Shown here: one piece after another, positions 17,701-25,490 of the stretch
Layout of the letters: each line of letters starts with the position of its first letter
Position numbering within the stretch: position 1 is the stretch's first letter
DNA from: Paenibacillus sp. J5C2022
GTDB taxonomy: Bacteria; Bacillota; Bacilli; Paenibacillales; Paenibacillaceae
NCBI RefSeq assembly: GCF_025567625.1
Contig: NZ_JAOQJC010000040.1
Span: 1-64,000 of the forward strand
Length of the DNA: 64,000 nt
Direction: 5' to 3'
Notes under the pieces: model-generated
Databases searched by the model: none
What the model was told of the DNA's origin: nothing
What the model saw: the letters and a program-made list of their open reading frames with translations, nothing else
Made by a program: the position numbers and the translations under genes

Positions 17701-17987
17701 GTATTCCACTGATATAAAGATAAGGTCAAGTTGCCAATGCTGTTGCCCCAGCTCGGAGCGGCAACGCGAAGCGAATTGAAGTTCGAAGCGTTGAATTTCT
17801 GACCTCTGGTGGACGCCTGATTGAAATCGAAGGGAGTGCGTCCCCCCTCCTCGGTATACAGCTTCGTCCAGCCTGCGGCTTCTGCACGTTTCGGCTGCAA
17901 TGTCAATACGCTCGTCAATAACAAAGTTAATGTGAGACCAACAAGCAAACCTTTAAACAGGATATATTTCGTGTTATTCGGTACCAT
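14727..17987 (-). CDS. secreted multidomain glycosidase with tandem N-terminal modules
   Basis: 1086-residue exported protein. Signal peptide (VGLTLTLLLTSVLTL... cleaved after AEA, about residue 37). Two related beta-rich modules follow at about 40-170 and 190-330, sharing LSLYQWNTDYATT/LSLFNWNTDYATT and FLWELSNPTEWVGIY/YLWVLHDPAGQVGVW. Then a PKD-like domain (about 340-445, FDWGDGTVS, THAWKEAGTYAVKVRAYD), an F5/8 type C (discoidin/CBM32) domain (about 450-590) and an (alpha/alpha)6-type catalytic region (about 600-1000). AGGAG lies upstream of the start. I cannot name the GH family with certainty; the placement between an importer and a rhamnosidase suggests release of oligosaccharides outside the cell. 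The tandem modules are not a domain I recognise. Confidence 0.72.
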   Translation of the reverse strand: MVPNNTKYILFKGLLVGLTLTLLLTSVLTLQPKRAEAAGWTKLYTEEGGRTPFDFNQASTRGQKFNASNFNSLRVAAPSWGNSIGNLTLSLYQWNTDYATTTSQTPVMQKTFVDYTDNAWLLLEFPMQGQGEFLWELSNPTEWVGIYAYNRDTGDTSVSYENGQAAPVQNYNYQAETGVGSGGWKALYEPSGVRGRSVIGDTIDGMIHSRGEKFYGSYFDTLRVRVSNYGDQNRDVTLSLFNWNTDYATTIAGEPLATKTYEDLPSNDVWVELNMSRQPSGYYLWVLHDPAGQVGVWTYTESVHHAQAFVNGSSQGNGLGASYDYESEVYAYSAVMPGKAERPIGPQTAGIRETIEYYSGASNSADSEQLYLFDWGDGTVSLSSSVKPMNGTETYRKGRSTHAWKEAGTYAVKVRAYDKDGNPSSEWSLPLQVTVSGSAVSEQIEIQGFTSSSRSGTAHATAYAFDNDASTYWSSDISPFNGYSEQFIAADLGEVYTVDQLELKPRAGGYGFPIALKLSYSTDGQVWHDIPVHQQSYVPNPVNKTFVLETGGIAARHFKLSTDRMRWDENGSYAFQLADWKAFGRQGSRFYTSLGDSFDANWSNMFLVYGLAQNELTPEGNRWLNGPGGILGIGPTEWQLWSAQKLAWTKQTGLKQELLQQMQNVPMDPDGFIWAHAYGQKHLDLSKHYSNNPLYIMGVHRLYMWTRDEGMLTDPLPPLPNLNAPAYPQGVTTLLEKVRKAMLFMLEEQQGNSGLILIDDPDNDGTATAHASNYWDNYPMGYKSAYENILFYGAVQAMVDLEEAAGCQAEAVKLRNLLPIIKASFNETFWDEQKGRYIGSIDVNGIAYDYGFTFLNAMAVMYGLADTEQADMIYGWLDGSRIIAEDTSTGTDIYDWGWAPRANTVAVESQQPYWWYSYNGAISVAPGGSATFGNHLENGGAILYTSYDDMMGRLKSSGGADSAFARMETIIAEFSLDELRRDPANNVGAPWTIGIVGEYPESGIVPLLMLDGFLGIQAKPDGLHIKPDLPHSLDYVGVRDVMYQDRIYHIRGSRSASVPAVTEQQDGSYEVIVPNGMEYIIAEVCE

Positions 17988-18028
17988 AGCTCAGTCTCCT
18001 TATGCTTCATTATGGGTCGAGCTTATTG

Positions 18029-19600
18029 CTACTGAATCAAATTCATCGACTTGAATTGGCTTTCTGCCTCATCCAGCAGCTTCTGCCCCCCAGCCTTCAG
18101 CCAGTCTTCTATGAACTGATCGTAATCTGTTTTCTCGCCTAAAATATATTTGATTTGGAATTCTTCCGTCATTTTAGACACATCCGATACCAATTGCGGA
18201 TCGAGTTTCAACTGGTCATTAAAATTCGGTGAATCGGCAAAGCTTCTTGCCATTTCATCCAGCTCCAATTGCTTCATGCCGGTTTCGTTCGGCTCTTCGG
18301 AATTGCTTTGCAGCACTTTGTCGCGGCTGGTGCTGATCCAAGTGCCGTAATCCCACGCCCCGGGATATTCCTTGCGGTACTTGTCGTTGAATTCCGTATA
18401 GAACTTAAATCCATTGTCCAAGTCGACGACTTCCTGACCATCGGAGCCTACACCCCAACGAAGTGCCCAGTAACCGTCATTGGGATAGCTGACGCCTTCC
18501 AGCAACTCCGTGATTTTCTCCAGCTTCGCTGGATTTTTCGCGGCGTTCGCGGATATGGCGTACATCCCGTTAGCAAGATTGTTAGGCGGCCTAACGCCAC
18601 CGTTCCCGGAGCCTTTCGGCATAGGAATCGCTTCCCACACATCCACATATTCTCCCTTATTCTCATTCACACTCTCGTGTTCGGCAACGATCGACCCCGG
18701 ATACCATGCAATGCCGATCTTGTTGCCGAACAACTTTGGCTTTCGCTGCTCCCAACCTTGTGTGTACCAATCGGAATCTATTGTTTTCTCATCCACAAGC
18801 GTTTTAACAAAATCTAGGAACTGCTTGTGAACGCCGGTTGTCACCGCATGCGCCGCAGCATTATCCTTCACGTGAAAGCCATGAAATTGTCCGAACATCC
18901 CTTGGAAGTTGGCAATCTCTCCCAAGCTGCTGCCGCCTCCTGCCGAGCTTATGCCCCAGGTGTCGTTCTCTCCATTCTGATCGGGATCGTCAGTCGTGAA
19001 CTTGCGTATAACATCCATCAGTTCCTCTTCCGTCGTCGGAATAGACAGCCCTAGGTTATCCAGCCAGTCTTTGCGAATCATTACTGTCCAGTTGCCGGGC
19101 TCGGCCGGCTTTGGAATACCGATCATTTTACCGTCCTGCATCGCATACGTTTTGGCATTCTCGCTCAACTCATTGTTAATCGATGGAAGTTTTTCCAACA
19201 ACGGCCTCACATCTTCCATTAGCACACCTTGTGATTGGAGCTTTAGAATTTGATTTTTATCATAGGTGAAAATGAAATCGGGCGGCTCTTGACTGGCGAA
19301 GCGGGTCAATATTCTCGCTTCCATATCTGCAGCGGGCAGCGCAGTCAGCTTGAAATCAATGTTGAACTTCTCGTCTATCCATTTTTTGTATGGATCATTA
19401 TCATCAAGCGGTGTATTGACCCATCCGACCTCCATCAATTCGATATTGAACCGTTCCGCTTGCTCACCCTTTATTACTGGCTTCTCTGATTGATTTGCAT
19501 CATTTTTTCCATTACCCGAGCCGCAGCCGCTCGACAGCAATAGCGAGCCTATAAGCAATCCAGTGGTCCAGTACTTTCCTTTATTGCTTCCATTGAACAT
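18029..19600 (-). CDS. ABC sugar-binding lipoprotein (LplA-like)
   Basis: 523-residue extracellular solute-binding protein, family 1 type. The lipobox LLLSSGC places it on the outer face of the membrane. Typical stretches: KKWIDEKFNIDFKLTALPAADMEARI, GIPKPAEPGNWTVMIRKDWLDNLG and PKGSGNGGVRPPNN. The start at 19600 lies 10 bases after AAGGAG, whereas the longer frame from 19624 contains that site. It delivers an oligosaccharide to the two permeases encoded just upstream. No ATPase gene is in the operon; such importers commonly share a MsmX-type ATPase encoded elsewhere. Confidence 0.92.
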   Translation of the reverse strand: MFNGSNKGKYWTTGLLIGSLLLSSGCGSGNGKNDANQSEKPVIKGEQAERFNIELMEVGWVNTPLDDNDPYKKWIDEKFNIDFKLTALPAADMEARILTRFASQEPPDFIFTYDKNQILKLQSQGVLMEDVRPLLEKLPSINNELSENAKTYAMQDGKMIGIPKPAEPGNWTVMIRKDWLDNLGLSIPTTEEELMDVIRKFTTDDPDQNGENDTWGISSAGGGSSLGEIANFQGMFGQFHGFHVKDNAAAHAVTTGVHKQFLDFVKTLVDEKTIDSDWYTQGWEQRKPKLFGNKIGIAWYPGSIVAEHESVNENKGEYVDVWEAIPMPKGSGNGGVRPPNNLANGMYAISANAAKNPAKLEKITELLEGVSYPNDGYWALRWGVGSDGQEVVDLDNGFKFYTEFNDKYRKEYPGAWDYGTWISTSRDKVLQSNSEEPNETGMKQLELDEMARSFADSPNFNDQLKLDPQLVSDVSKMTEEFQIKYILGEKTDYDQFIEDWLKAGGQKLLDEAESQFKSMNLIQ

Positions 19601-19654
19601 GAACAAGCATCTCCTTCTATTCATTCATTATTTTGATATCGGATAGAAATCACA

Positions 19655-20542
19655 TTATCCTTTAACCGCACCCAGATACATCCCTTTCATAAAGTGCTTC
19701 TGCAAGAAGGGATAGACGAACATAATAGGAAGCGTGCCGATGACGACAAGCGCCATCTTTAACGACTCCGTAGATACACGATTCACCGGATTGAGCGCAT
19801 TGTGCTGAGAGGCATTGTTGAACTGTGCGCCTATCTCCGAGCTGGAGAACATATTGCGAATGAGCAGTTGGATCGGATGCCATTGCGGATCATTCAAATA
19901 TATAAGCGCATCGAACCATGAATTCCATTGCGCAACTCCGATAAATAGTCCTATTGCCGCCATTGCCGGGGCAGCCATCGGAATCATAATTTTAAGCATA
20001 AGCATGAACTCTCCCGCACCATCTATAACAGCAGACTCTTCCAGCTCATCAGGGATATTTTCAAAAAACTGCTTGAGCACCAATACGCTCCAGCTATCGA
20101 TCAAGCCGGGAATAATGAGTGCCCAGATCGAATCGAGCAAATGTAAATCGCGAACGACCAGATAAGTCGGGATAAGCCCCCCGTTAATCAATATCGTCAC
20201 AAGAATGAAAAACAGCATCGGCGTTCTTCCGGGCAGATTTTTCTTGGACAGTACATACGCAGCAATCGTAGTCATTGTAAGAACGAGCGAAGTGCCAAGC
20301 ACTGTGCGGACGACTGTAGAGCCAAGCGCTTGGATAACGGCTGAGCCTTGAAATAGCCTTTCATAAGCGATCAGTGTTGGTTGATTCGGCCATAATATAA
20401 AACCTCCTCGAGCAATCCATTCCTGTTCATTGACCAATGACATGGAAATGACGTAAACAAGAGGAATGGCGGATAATAGTGCAAGGCCAAGCACGACGGT
20501 GATGTTTATCGCTTGATATAACCTTTCATTGAAATTGGTCAT
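19655..20542 (-). CDS. carbohydrate ABC permease (LplC/YtcP-like)
   Basis: 295-residue inner-membrane permease with six predicted helices and the EAA loop ESAVIDGAGEFMLMLKIMIP that contacts the ATPase. It ends in the family-typical FLQKHFMKGMYLGAVKG. The ATG at 20542 follows GAGGAG by 5 bases; the five extra codons in front are unlikely to be used. It pairs with the upstream permease to form the channel. Confidence 0.92.
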   Translation of the reverse strand: MTNFNERLYQAINITVVLGLALLSAIPLVYVISMSLVNEQEWIARGGFILWPNQPTLIAYERLFQGSAVIQALGSTVVRTVLGTSLVLTMTTIAAYVLSKKNLPGRTPMLFFILVTILINGGLIPTYLVVRDLHLLDSIWALIIPGLIDSWSVLVLKQFFENIPDELEESAVIDGAGEFMLMLKIMIPMAAPAMAAIGLFIGVAQWNSWFDALIYLNDPQWHPIQLLIRNMFSSSEIGAQFNNASQHNALNPVNRVSTESLKMALVVIGTLPIMFVYPFLQKHFMKGMYLGAVKG

Positions 20543-20556
20543 ACTCTCTCTCCTCA

Positions 20557-21510
20557 TTACCAGATACCCGTTCCTGCGTATTTCTTCGCTAAGTGATTCG
20601 CCGTCAGAATCAGGATCAGTCCGATAGCCGACTGGAACAGACCGACGGCCGTCGCCATGCTGTACTGCAATCCGTTAAGTCCTTGCCTGTACACGTACGT
20701 ATCGATTATGTCACCGACCTCATATGTAGCAGGACTATAGAACAGCAGGATTTGCTCGACCCCTGCATTCAGTACGCTACCCAGAGACAGTGTGAACAAA
20801 AACACAATGACCGACTTCATGCCCGGCAGCGTAATATGCCAAATCCGCTGCAGAGGTCCCGCGCCATCGATTTTGGCGGCCTCGTAAATCGACGGATTGA
20901 TTGACGTCAATGCCGCCAAATAAATAATCGTGCCCCAGCCAATCTCCTTCCAGATGCCGCTGCCTACGATGAGTGGACGAAACCATTCTGATGCCATCAG
21001 GAAATTTTGCGCTTCCCCGCCGAATTTTTCGATGATTTGGTTCACGAACCCACTATTGGAGAAAATCGCGAACACAATACCGTAAATGATCACCCAGGAA
21101 AAGAAATGAGGGATATACAAAATCGTTTGGCTAACCTTTCGAATCCATAGCGATCGTAGATCGAATAATAGAATGGCTAGAATGATAGGCGGAAAAAATC
21201 CGAACACAATTCGAAGCAAGCTGATTGCGATTGTGTTCTCGAGTACGGAATAAAACTCCGGCTTGCCAAATATATGCTCAAAATGATGGAAACCAACCCA
21301 AGGACTGTCCCATACGCCCAAAGACAATTTATAGTCTTTAAATGCCAGTACAACTTGCAGGACGATGGGATAATAGCGAAGCACCGCGTAATAAAGAATG
21401 ACCGGTATGAACAGAACGTACAAAAACCAATAACGTCGGAGTCCGCGTACAACTTGCTTTGACCGGGCTTGACCGTCCTTGGCGAGCTGCGCTTCTATCA
21501 CTCGCTGCAT
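20557..21510 (-). CDS. carbohydrate ABC permease (LplB-like)
   Basis: 317-residue permease and first gene of the glycan-use operon. Six helices begin near YWFLYVLFIPVILYY; the EAA loop is YEAAKIDGAGPLQRIWHITLPG, and the end AKKYAGTGIW is typical of LplB/YtcQ proteins. GGGGAGGTGAAC gives a strong ribosome site. A TATACT box is visible about 50 bases upstream, with no clear -35, as expected for an activator-dependent promoter. Confidence 0.92.
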   Translation of the reverse strand: MQRVIEAQLAKDGQARSKQVVRGLRRYWFLYVLFIPVILYYAVLRYYPIVLQVVLAFKDYKLSLGVWDSPWVGFHHFEHIFGKPEFYSVLENTIAISLLRIVFGFFPPIILAILLFDLRSLWIRKVSQTILYIPHFFSWVIIYGIVFAIFSNSGFVNQIIEKFGGEAQNFLMASEWFRPLIVGSGIWKEIGWGTIIYLAALTSINPSIYEAAKIDGAGPLQRIWHITLPGMKSVIVFLFTLSLGSVLNAGVEQILLFYSPATYEVGDIIDTYVYRQGLNGLQYSMATAVGLFQSAIGLILILTANHLAKKYAGTGIW

Positions 21511-21636
21511 ATGTTCACCTCCCCTCTGAGCTTCCTTCTGAAGTTATACTCAGTATATCGGATAGAAGAAAGGGGCCGAAATGACACTGATCGATTAAAA
21601 TGGAACATATTTTAATCTATCACATGAATTTCATAC

Positions 21637-21669
21637 AAAAAAAAGTACACCAATTAAATGAAGTGTACC
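21637..21669 (-). terminator. intrinsic terminator of the 54-residue gene
   Basis: GGTACAC and GTGTAC pair around a 12-base loop, followed on the minus strand by eight T. It begins 5 bases after the stop codon of the small membrane-protein gene, which supports that gene being real. Confidence 0.7.
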
Positions 21670-21673
21670 AAAT

Positions 21674-21838
21674 TCAATCATCTGTTATTTCAAATAAATG
21701 TCTATCTGCAAAACCCATTAAATCATCATACTTCTTGTCACACCACTTATACTGAAAGTGACTTAACGATATACCGCATAAGCACCCAAACAATATTAAC
21801 ATGAGCTTCCATTTGACTTCAGAATATATCTTCACCAT
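21674..21838 (-). CDS. small single-span membrane protein, unknown
   Basis: 54-residue open frame below usual length cut-offs. The order charged N-terminus (MVKIYSEVKWK), hydrophobic helix (LMLILFGCLCGISLSHF) and charged tail (CDKKYDDLMGFADRH) fits a single-pass membrane protein with three cysteines. AGGA lies 5 bases before the ATG, and a good intrinsic terminator follows directly. No homologue comes to mind. The region is more AT-rich than its neighbours. Confidence 0.5.
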   Translation of the reverse strand: MVKIYSEVKWKLMLILFGCLCGISLSHFQYKWCDKKYDDLMGFADRHLFEITDD

Positions 21839-21980
21839 TATTTCCTGTACGAGCGTATGCGGGAACAGAGCTTAGGATCGTATTGTTCCAAAACTGTGGG
21901 TATTGAATGATGATTGATCAGTGATTACCTATTCAGGTGTTACATGGGAAATCCTTGCTGTGGTGGTTTAAATGAATGAG

Positions 21981-22031
21981 AAAAAGACTGGAGGTGTGGT
22001 TGATGAAAAGCGGCAACCAACTTCCAGTCTT
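21981..22031 (-). terminator. hairpin after the TrmH-family gene
   Basis: AAGACTGGA/TCCAGTCTT (9 base pairs) plus an inner GGTTG/CAACC pairing, followed by TTT then mixed bases on the minus strand. It lies about 70 bases beyond the methyltransferase stop. Confidence 0.6.
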
Positions 22032-22103
22032 AAGTGATTTGAGACGGTTATTTTCACTCAGCAACAGTTGTACGGCGTTGTAGGGAAATGGAATTGTTAC
22101 TCG

Positions 22104-22919
22104 TTAAAATGTCCGCTGCCGCAGCGCTTCGTACAAAAGCACTGTGGACGCCATCGCCACGTTCAGCGATTCCGCCTTCCCCTTCATCGGGATGATAAGT
22201 CGGTCGTCCAGCAGCGCTTCCACCGCTTCCGACACCCCGTCCGCTTCATTGCCCATGACCAGCCAGATCCCCTGCTTCCAATCATATTGATAGCAATTAT
22301 GCGAAGCCTGCGGGCTCGTTCCGACAAGACGCAGCCCTCGCGCTCTGGCCTCCGGCATAAGCTGCAGAAGATCGCCTTCCACGACAGGCAGATGGAACAA
22401 CGAGCCCATCGTAGAGCGAACCGTCTTCGGATTATAGAGATCGGCGCAGCCCTTTCCCAGTATGACCGCATCCGCGCCGACCGCATCCGCGCTTCGGATA
22501 ATCGTCCCCACATTGCCGGGATCGCGCACATTATCCAGCACGACGACAAGGCCATTGCTGCGATAGATCGTCTCCCCGCTCCAGCCGGGCTTGACGACGA
22601 CGGCGAACACTGGCGGCGGCGAATCCGTTCCTGTACATTTCGCCATCACGGCGCGCGAAGCGCTCATCCATTCCGTCCCATTCAGATGGTCCTGCACCTC
22701 TGCCAGCTCCGCCGGCACGCCTCGTTCCTCATCATAGACGACCGTTTCAACAGCTGCGCCGTATTTCGCCGCCTCTACGATCAGGTGAATGCCTTCCACA
22801 AGAAATCGCTTTTGCCGATCGCGATGCTTCTTCTCAAGCAGCGAAGACCACAGCTTGGCCCGCTCGTTCTGAAGAGAAGCTATGTATTTATGATGTTTCC
22901 CGAATTCACTCTTATCCAT
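22104..22919 (-). CDS. TrmH/SpoU-family RNA 2'-O-methyltransferase (YsgA-like)
   Basis: 271-residue SPOUT methyltransferase. The N-terminal substrate-binding part contains RFLVEGIHLIVEAAKYG; the knotted AdoMet domain has motif 1 LDNVRDPGNVGTIIRSADA, motif 2 VMGNEADGVSEA and motif 3 IPMKGKAESLNVAMASTVLL. It methylates ribose in rRNA or tRNA; the length and N-terminus resemble Bacillus YsgA. In Bacilli that gene often sits near pheS, which is not the case here. AAGGATGC precedes the ATG. Confidence 0.9.
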   Translation of the reverse strand: MDKSEFGKHHKYIASLQNERAKLWSSLLEKKHRDRQKRFLVEGIHLIVEAAKYGAAVETVVYDEERGVPAELAEVQDHLNGTEWMSASRAVMAKCTGTDSPPPVFAVVVKPGWSGETIYRSNGLVVVLDNVRDPGNVGTIIRSADAVGADAVILGKGCADLYNPKTVRSTMGSLFHLPVVEGDLLQLMPEARARGLRLVGTSPQASHNCYQYDWKQGIWLVMGNEADGVSEAVEALLDDRLIIPMKGKAESLNVAMASTVLLYEALRQRTF

Positions 22920-22996
22920 GCATCCTTAACCTTCTTCCATTCTTGTTACCTGTGTTCCCAGTATACCATGACATTTACGTAATGGAAGCGTGAGGA

Positions 22997-23245
22997 CTAA
23001 CTCCCCTTCACCCGCTTCTTGCCTGTCCCTTTCTTCTTTTGCTTGCCCTGAATCGTCTTCCAGCCCTTTATTTCTTTGAGCTTCATGTTCTCCAGCTGCA
23101 CTTCCCCGTTGTTGCCCGATCCCGACGGACTATTCGTGACAGAGTTGCTGGAATAGATGATTTTACCGATATTGCCAATAATAATAGTCCCCTCATTACG
23201 AATGATTTTCACGCGGCAGCCGCAGAACGGTTTCCTGAATTTCAT
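22997..23245 (-). CDS. small basic protein, unknown
   Basis: 82-residue protein starting at the ATG at 23245 (GAGGGG 9 bases upstream). The first half has KFRKPFCGCRVKIIRNEG and a Gly/Ser/Asn-rich middle (SSNSVTNSPSGSGNNG); the last 25 residues are strongly basic (KQKKKGTGKKRVKG). There is no membrane segment. It lies just before a sporulation-type gene pair and could be a spore protein, but I do not recognise a family. Confidence 0.5.
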   Translation of the reverse strand: MKFRKPFCGCRVKIIRNEGTIIIGNIGKIIYSSNSVTNSPSGSGNNGEVQLENMKLKEIKGWKTIQGKQKKKGTGKKRVKGS

Positions 23246-23403
23246 GCTTCTTCGCCCCTCATGCGTATTCAATCGATAGCTTATCTTATTTTATGAAGCT
23301 ATACCGGCAGAGGTAATGGCTTTTCCACCCCGCTATTTGTCCAATCTATTAACGGATCGCAAGAATATACTACATATAGTCCTTATGAAAGCGAGGTGTT
23401 AAC

Positions 23404-23814
23404 ATGAAACTTTTCTCACCAACAGAAGCCGCCTTGCGCCCTTATATCGGAAGAAGAGTATGCGCCCGCCTGGTTGACGGCTCTCGCGTATGTGGAACCA
23501 TTAAAGCCTGCAGCAACGGGAAAGTCTATTTCTCGCAAGATACGAAAGGATCGGGAGCCGCCTTCAACAAAGCTAAGAAACGGTCTAGACGGAGCCGTAA
23601 AAATTCCAAAAAGGCGAATGTATCCTTCTTCTTCTTCTTCGGCATTGCCATTGCCGTCGCTTTAATCGCCGCCCTGTTCATCGTGCCGTTCGGCTTCGGC
23701 GGCGGATACGGAGGCGGATATGGCGGAGGCTGCGGCGGGGGCTGCGGATGCGGTGGAGGCTGCGGTGGTTACGGCGGTGGTTACGGCGGTGGTTACGGCG
23801 GGTACGGTTACTGA
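23404..23814 (+). CDS. Sm-like/Gly-Tyr-Cys-rich small protein, likely spore-associated
   Basis: 136 residues in four parts: an N-terminal segment resembling a small Sm-like barrel (RPYIGRRVCARLVDGSRVCGTIK, residues 12-50), a basic stretch (KKRSRRSRKNSKK), one hydrophobic helix (FFFFFGIAIAVALIAALFIV) and a C-terminal tail of GGGYGGGCGGG repeats ending in GYGY. GAGGTG precedes the ATG. Gly/Tyr/Cys-rich tails occur in spore-coat and crust proteins, and sspI follows by 92 bases. Function not known; translation is likely because the composition is so constrained. Confidence 0.65.
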   Translation: MKLFSPTEAALRPYIGRRVCARLVDGSRVCGTIKACSNGKVYFSQDTKGSGAAFNKAKKRSRRSRKNSKKANVSFFFFFGIAIAVALIAALFIVPFGFGGGYGGGYGGGCGGGCGCGGGCGGYGGGYGGGYGGYGY

Positions 23815-23840
23815 CGACGATTCAAGCACGGAATGAGGAA

Positions 23841-23870
23841 GGATGGGCAGTCCGGTTGTTGGGCATAGTA
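23841..23870 (+). promoter_or_regulatory. candidate sigma-G promoter of sspI
   Basis: GGATG at 23841-23845 and CATAGTA at 23864-23870 with an 18-base spacer. This is close to the forespore sigma-G consensus (one mismatch in -35) and lies 37 bases before the sspI start. The product is a forespore protein, which fits. Confidence 0.5.
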
Positions 23871-23906
23871 AGATTGCAAATCCCATGCCGCAGGAGGTTA
23901 TTACCC

Positions 23907-24152
23907 GTGAACAACATCGATCTTCGGCAAGCGATTATCAATCGTGTGCAGAGCAATACGGCGGACCAACTGAAGGAGGTTATCGAGAGCTCCATCGATC
24001 ATGACGAGCGCGCCTTGCCTGGCCTCGGCGTTCTGTTCGAGATGATCTGGAAGCAATCGAACCCTTCATCTCAAGGCCAGATGGTGCAAGCCTTGCATCA
24101 GCATCTGTCCTCGGCCGGGAACAATACGGCTGCCAATCCGTCCCCTTCCTAA
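23907..24152 (+). CDS. sspI: small acid-soluble spore protein SspI
   Basis: 81 residues of the SspI family: NIDLRQAIINRVQSN, then the hallmark ALPGLGVLFEMIW, then a Gln/His-rich helix and a short polar tail. SspI is a minor forespore protein. The start is the GTG at 23907, 9 bases after a perfect AGGAGG; the longer frame to the left reads through the Gly-rich gene in another frame and is not real. It is evidence that the organism sporulates. Confidence 0.92.
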   Translation: MNNIDLRQAIINRVQSNTADQLKEVIESSIDHDERALPGLGVLFEMIWKQSNPSSQGQMVQALHQHLSSAGNNTAANPSPS

Positions 24153-24158
24153 CGCTTG

Positions 24159-25379
24159 TCAGTGTCGTGTACAGGCTGAATACACCAATGTACCGTCTAC
24201 AATCGTATTCGTAACCAGAGGCATTCCTTCGTAAAAATCAACAAGAATAAGGTCGGCCGCTTTGCCTGCTGCGATGGAGCCCAGCTTCTTCGAAAGACCC
24301 ATCGCTTCCGCCGGACGCAATGAAGCCATCGCCACGGCGGCGGGCAGCTCGGCCGATCCTTCATCCGCGAGTCTGAATATGGCCGCGAGCAATGAGGACG
24401 GGTGATAGTCGGAGCAAAGAATATGGGCGGCCCCGGCCTTAATCGCGTCCACTGCTCGCAGATTGTCATCGTGCGAGGCGCCTCTTACGACATTCGGCGC
24501 TCCGACGCATACATACATCCCGCTTTCCGCAGCATAACGGGCTGTCTCCATATTTATGGGAAATTCACTGACCGTAACGCCCAATTCCCGCTGACGCTCA
24601 ATCAATTCGGGGGAGTCGTCGTCATGGGATGCGACGGCGATTCCCTGAGAGACGGCTTGCTCTGTGATCGACTTCAACCATGCATAATCGACCCGCTCCC
24701 TCCGTTCCATCAGCTCGTCTACGATCACGGCTACTTCAGCGGCGGTAACGCCCTGATTTTTCATCACATATCGCTCGAAGGAACCGGGCTTTCGGTACTG
24801 GCCTTGCCCCGGCGAATGATCCATAATGGACAAATAGTGAATGTCCCCTTCGTTCAAGAGCTTCTCCAATATGTCCCGGCCGTCATGGAAGGAAATTTCG
24901 AAGCGCAGATGAATCCGGTTCCTAACATAAGTGCTTCCACGTCGATGCCGGCGAATCTGATCTACCATATCCGTCAGCAGATGCACACCTCTCAGGCTAA
25001 GGCCTGTCCCCAGCGAAAGCGAGTGAAACATCGTCGTTATGCCATGAAGCGGCAGCTTCCGCTCGAATTCCATAAGCGCCATTGGCAGCGGGAATAGCGT
25101 TCCGGGCCTCGGCTGCACCTCCTTCTCGATCGCATCGCAGTGGATGTCGATCAATCCGGGCAGCACATACTTTCCGGAGGCGTCCACCGTGATGGCATTC
25201 GGTCGCTCCTTTTTCCATGCCCCGATTTCCTCATTCCCGCTTAACAGCGCCGAAATAACAGTCCCTTCAACGGCTACCGCAGCCCGTACCACCTCATCTT
25301 GAAGCACGACTGTGCCGTTCACGATAAGGATAGGCGCAGTTGTATCGTCATATGGCTGAACATTTCTTGCTGCATCCAT
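24159..25379 (-). CDS. phnM: PhnM-like alpha-D-ribose 1-methylphosphonate 5-triphosphate diphosphatase
   Basis: 406-residue amidohydrolase of the PhnM type. Metal-binding motifs: GLIDIHCDAIEKEVQPRPG (about residue 75), a HGITTMFHSL segment, ISFHDG, VASHDDDS and CSDYHPSSLL. In the carbon-phosphorus lyase pathway PhnM releases pyrophosphate from the ribosyl phosphonate triphosphate. The usual companions (phnG-L, phnJ) are absent here, so it stands alone and may serve another substrate or act with a distant cluster. The ATG at 25379 is 8 bases after AAGGG. Confidence 0.87.
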   Translation of the reverse strand: MDAARNVQPYDDTTAPILIVNGTVVLQDEVVRAAVAVEGTVISALLSGNEEIGAWKKERPNAITVDASGKYVLPGLIDIHCDAIEKEVQPRPGTLFPLPMALMEFERKLPLHGITTMFHSLSLGTGLSLRGVHLLTDMVDQIRRHRRGSTYVRNRIHLRFEISFHDGRDILEKLLNEGDIHYLSIMDHSPGQGQYRKPGSFERYVMKNQGVTAAEVAVIVDELMERRERVDYAWLKSITEQAVSQGIAVASHDDDSPELIERQRELGVTVSEFPINMETARYAAESGMYVCVGAPNVVRGASHDDNLRAVDAIKAGAAHILCSDYHPSSLLAAIFRLADEGSAELPAAVAMASLRPAEAMGLSKKLGSIAAGKAADLILVDFYEGMPLVTNTIVDGTLVYSACTRH

Positions 25380-25435
25380 ATCCAACACCCTTTACATGTT
25401 ATTCATTTAATGAAGTCATTTTATCACAATCACAG

Positions 25436-25461
25436 GAAAAAACCGCAAGGAAACCTTGCGG
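25436..25461 (-). terminator. intrinsic terminator of gbsR
   Basis: CCGCAAGG/CCTTGCGG stem with a 3-base loop followed by six T on the minus strand, 29 bases past the stop codon. A textbook terminator. Confidence 0.9.
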
Positions 25462-25490
25462 CGGATCTTCGGCACCAAATATGTCGGGGT

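Noticed and set aside
22003..22083. 26-codon plus-strand frame after GGAGG
   Set aside because: It lies inside the TrmH-gene terminator hairpin and ends without recognisable similarity; possible relic only.
22068..22982. 304-codon plus-strand frame
   Set aside because: Antisense to the TrmH-family gene with Arg/His-rich shadow composition.
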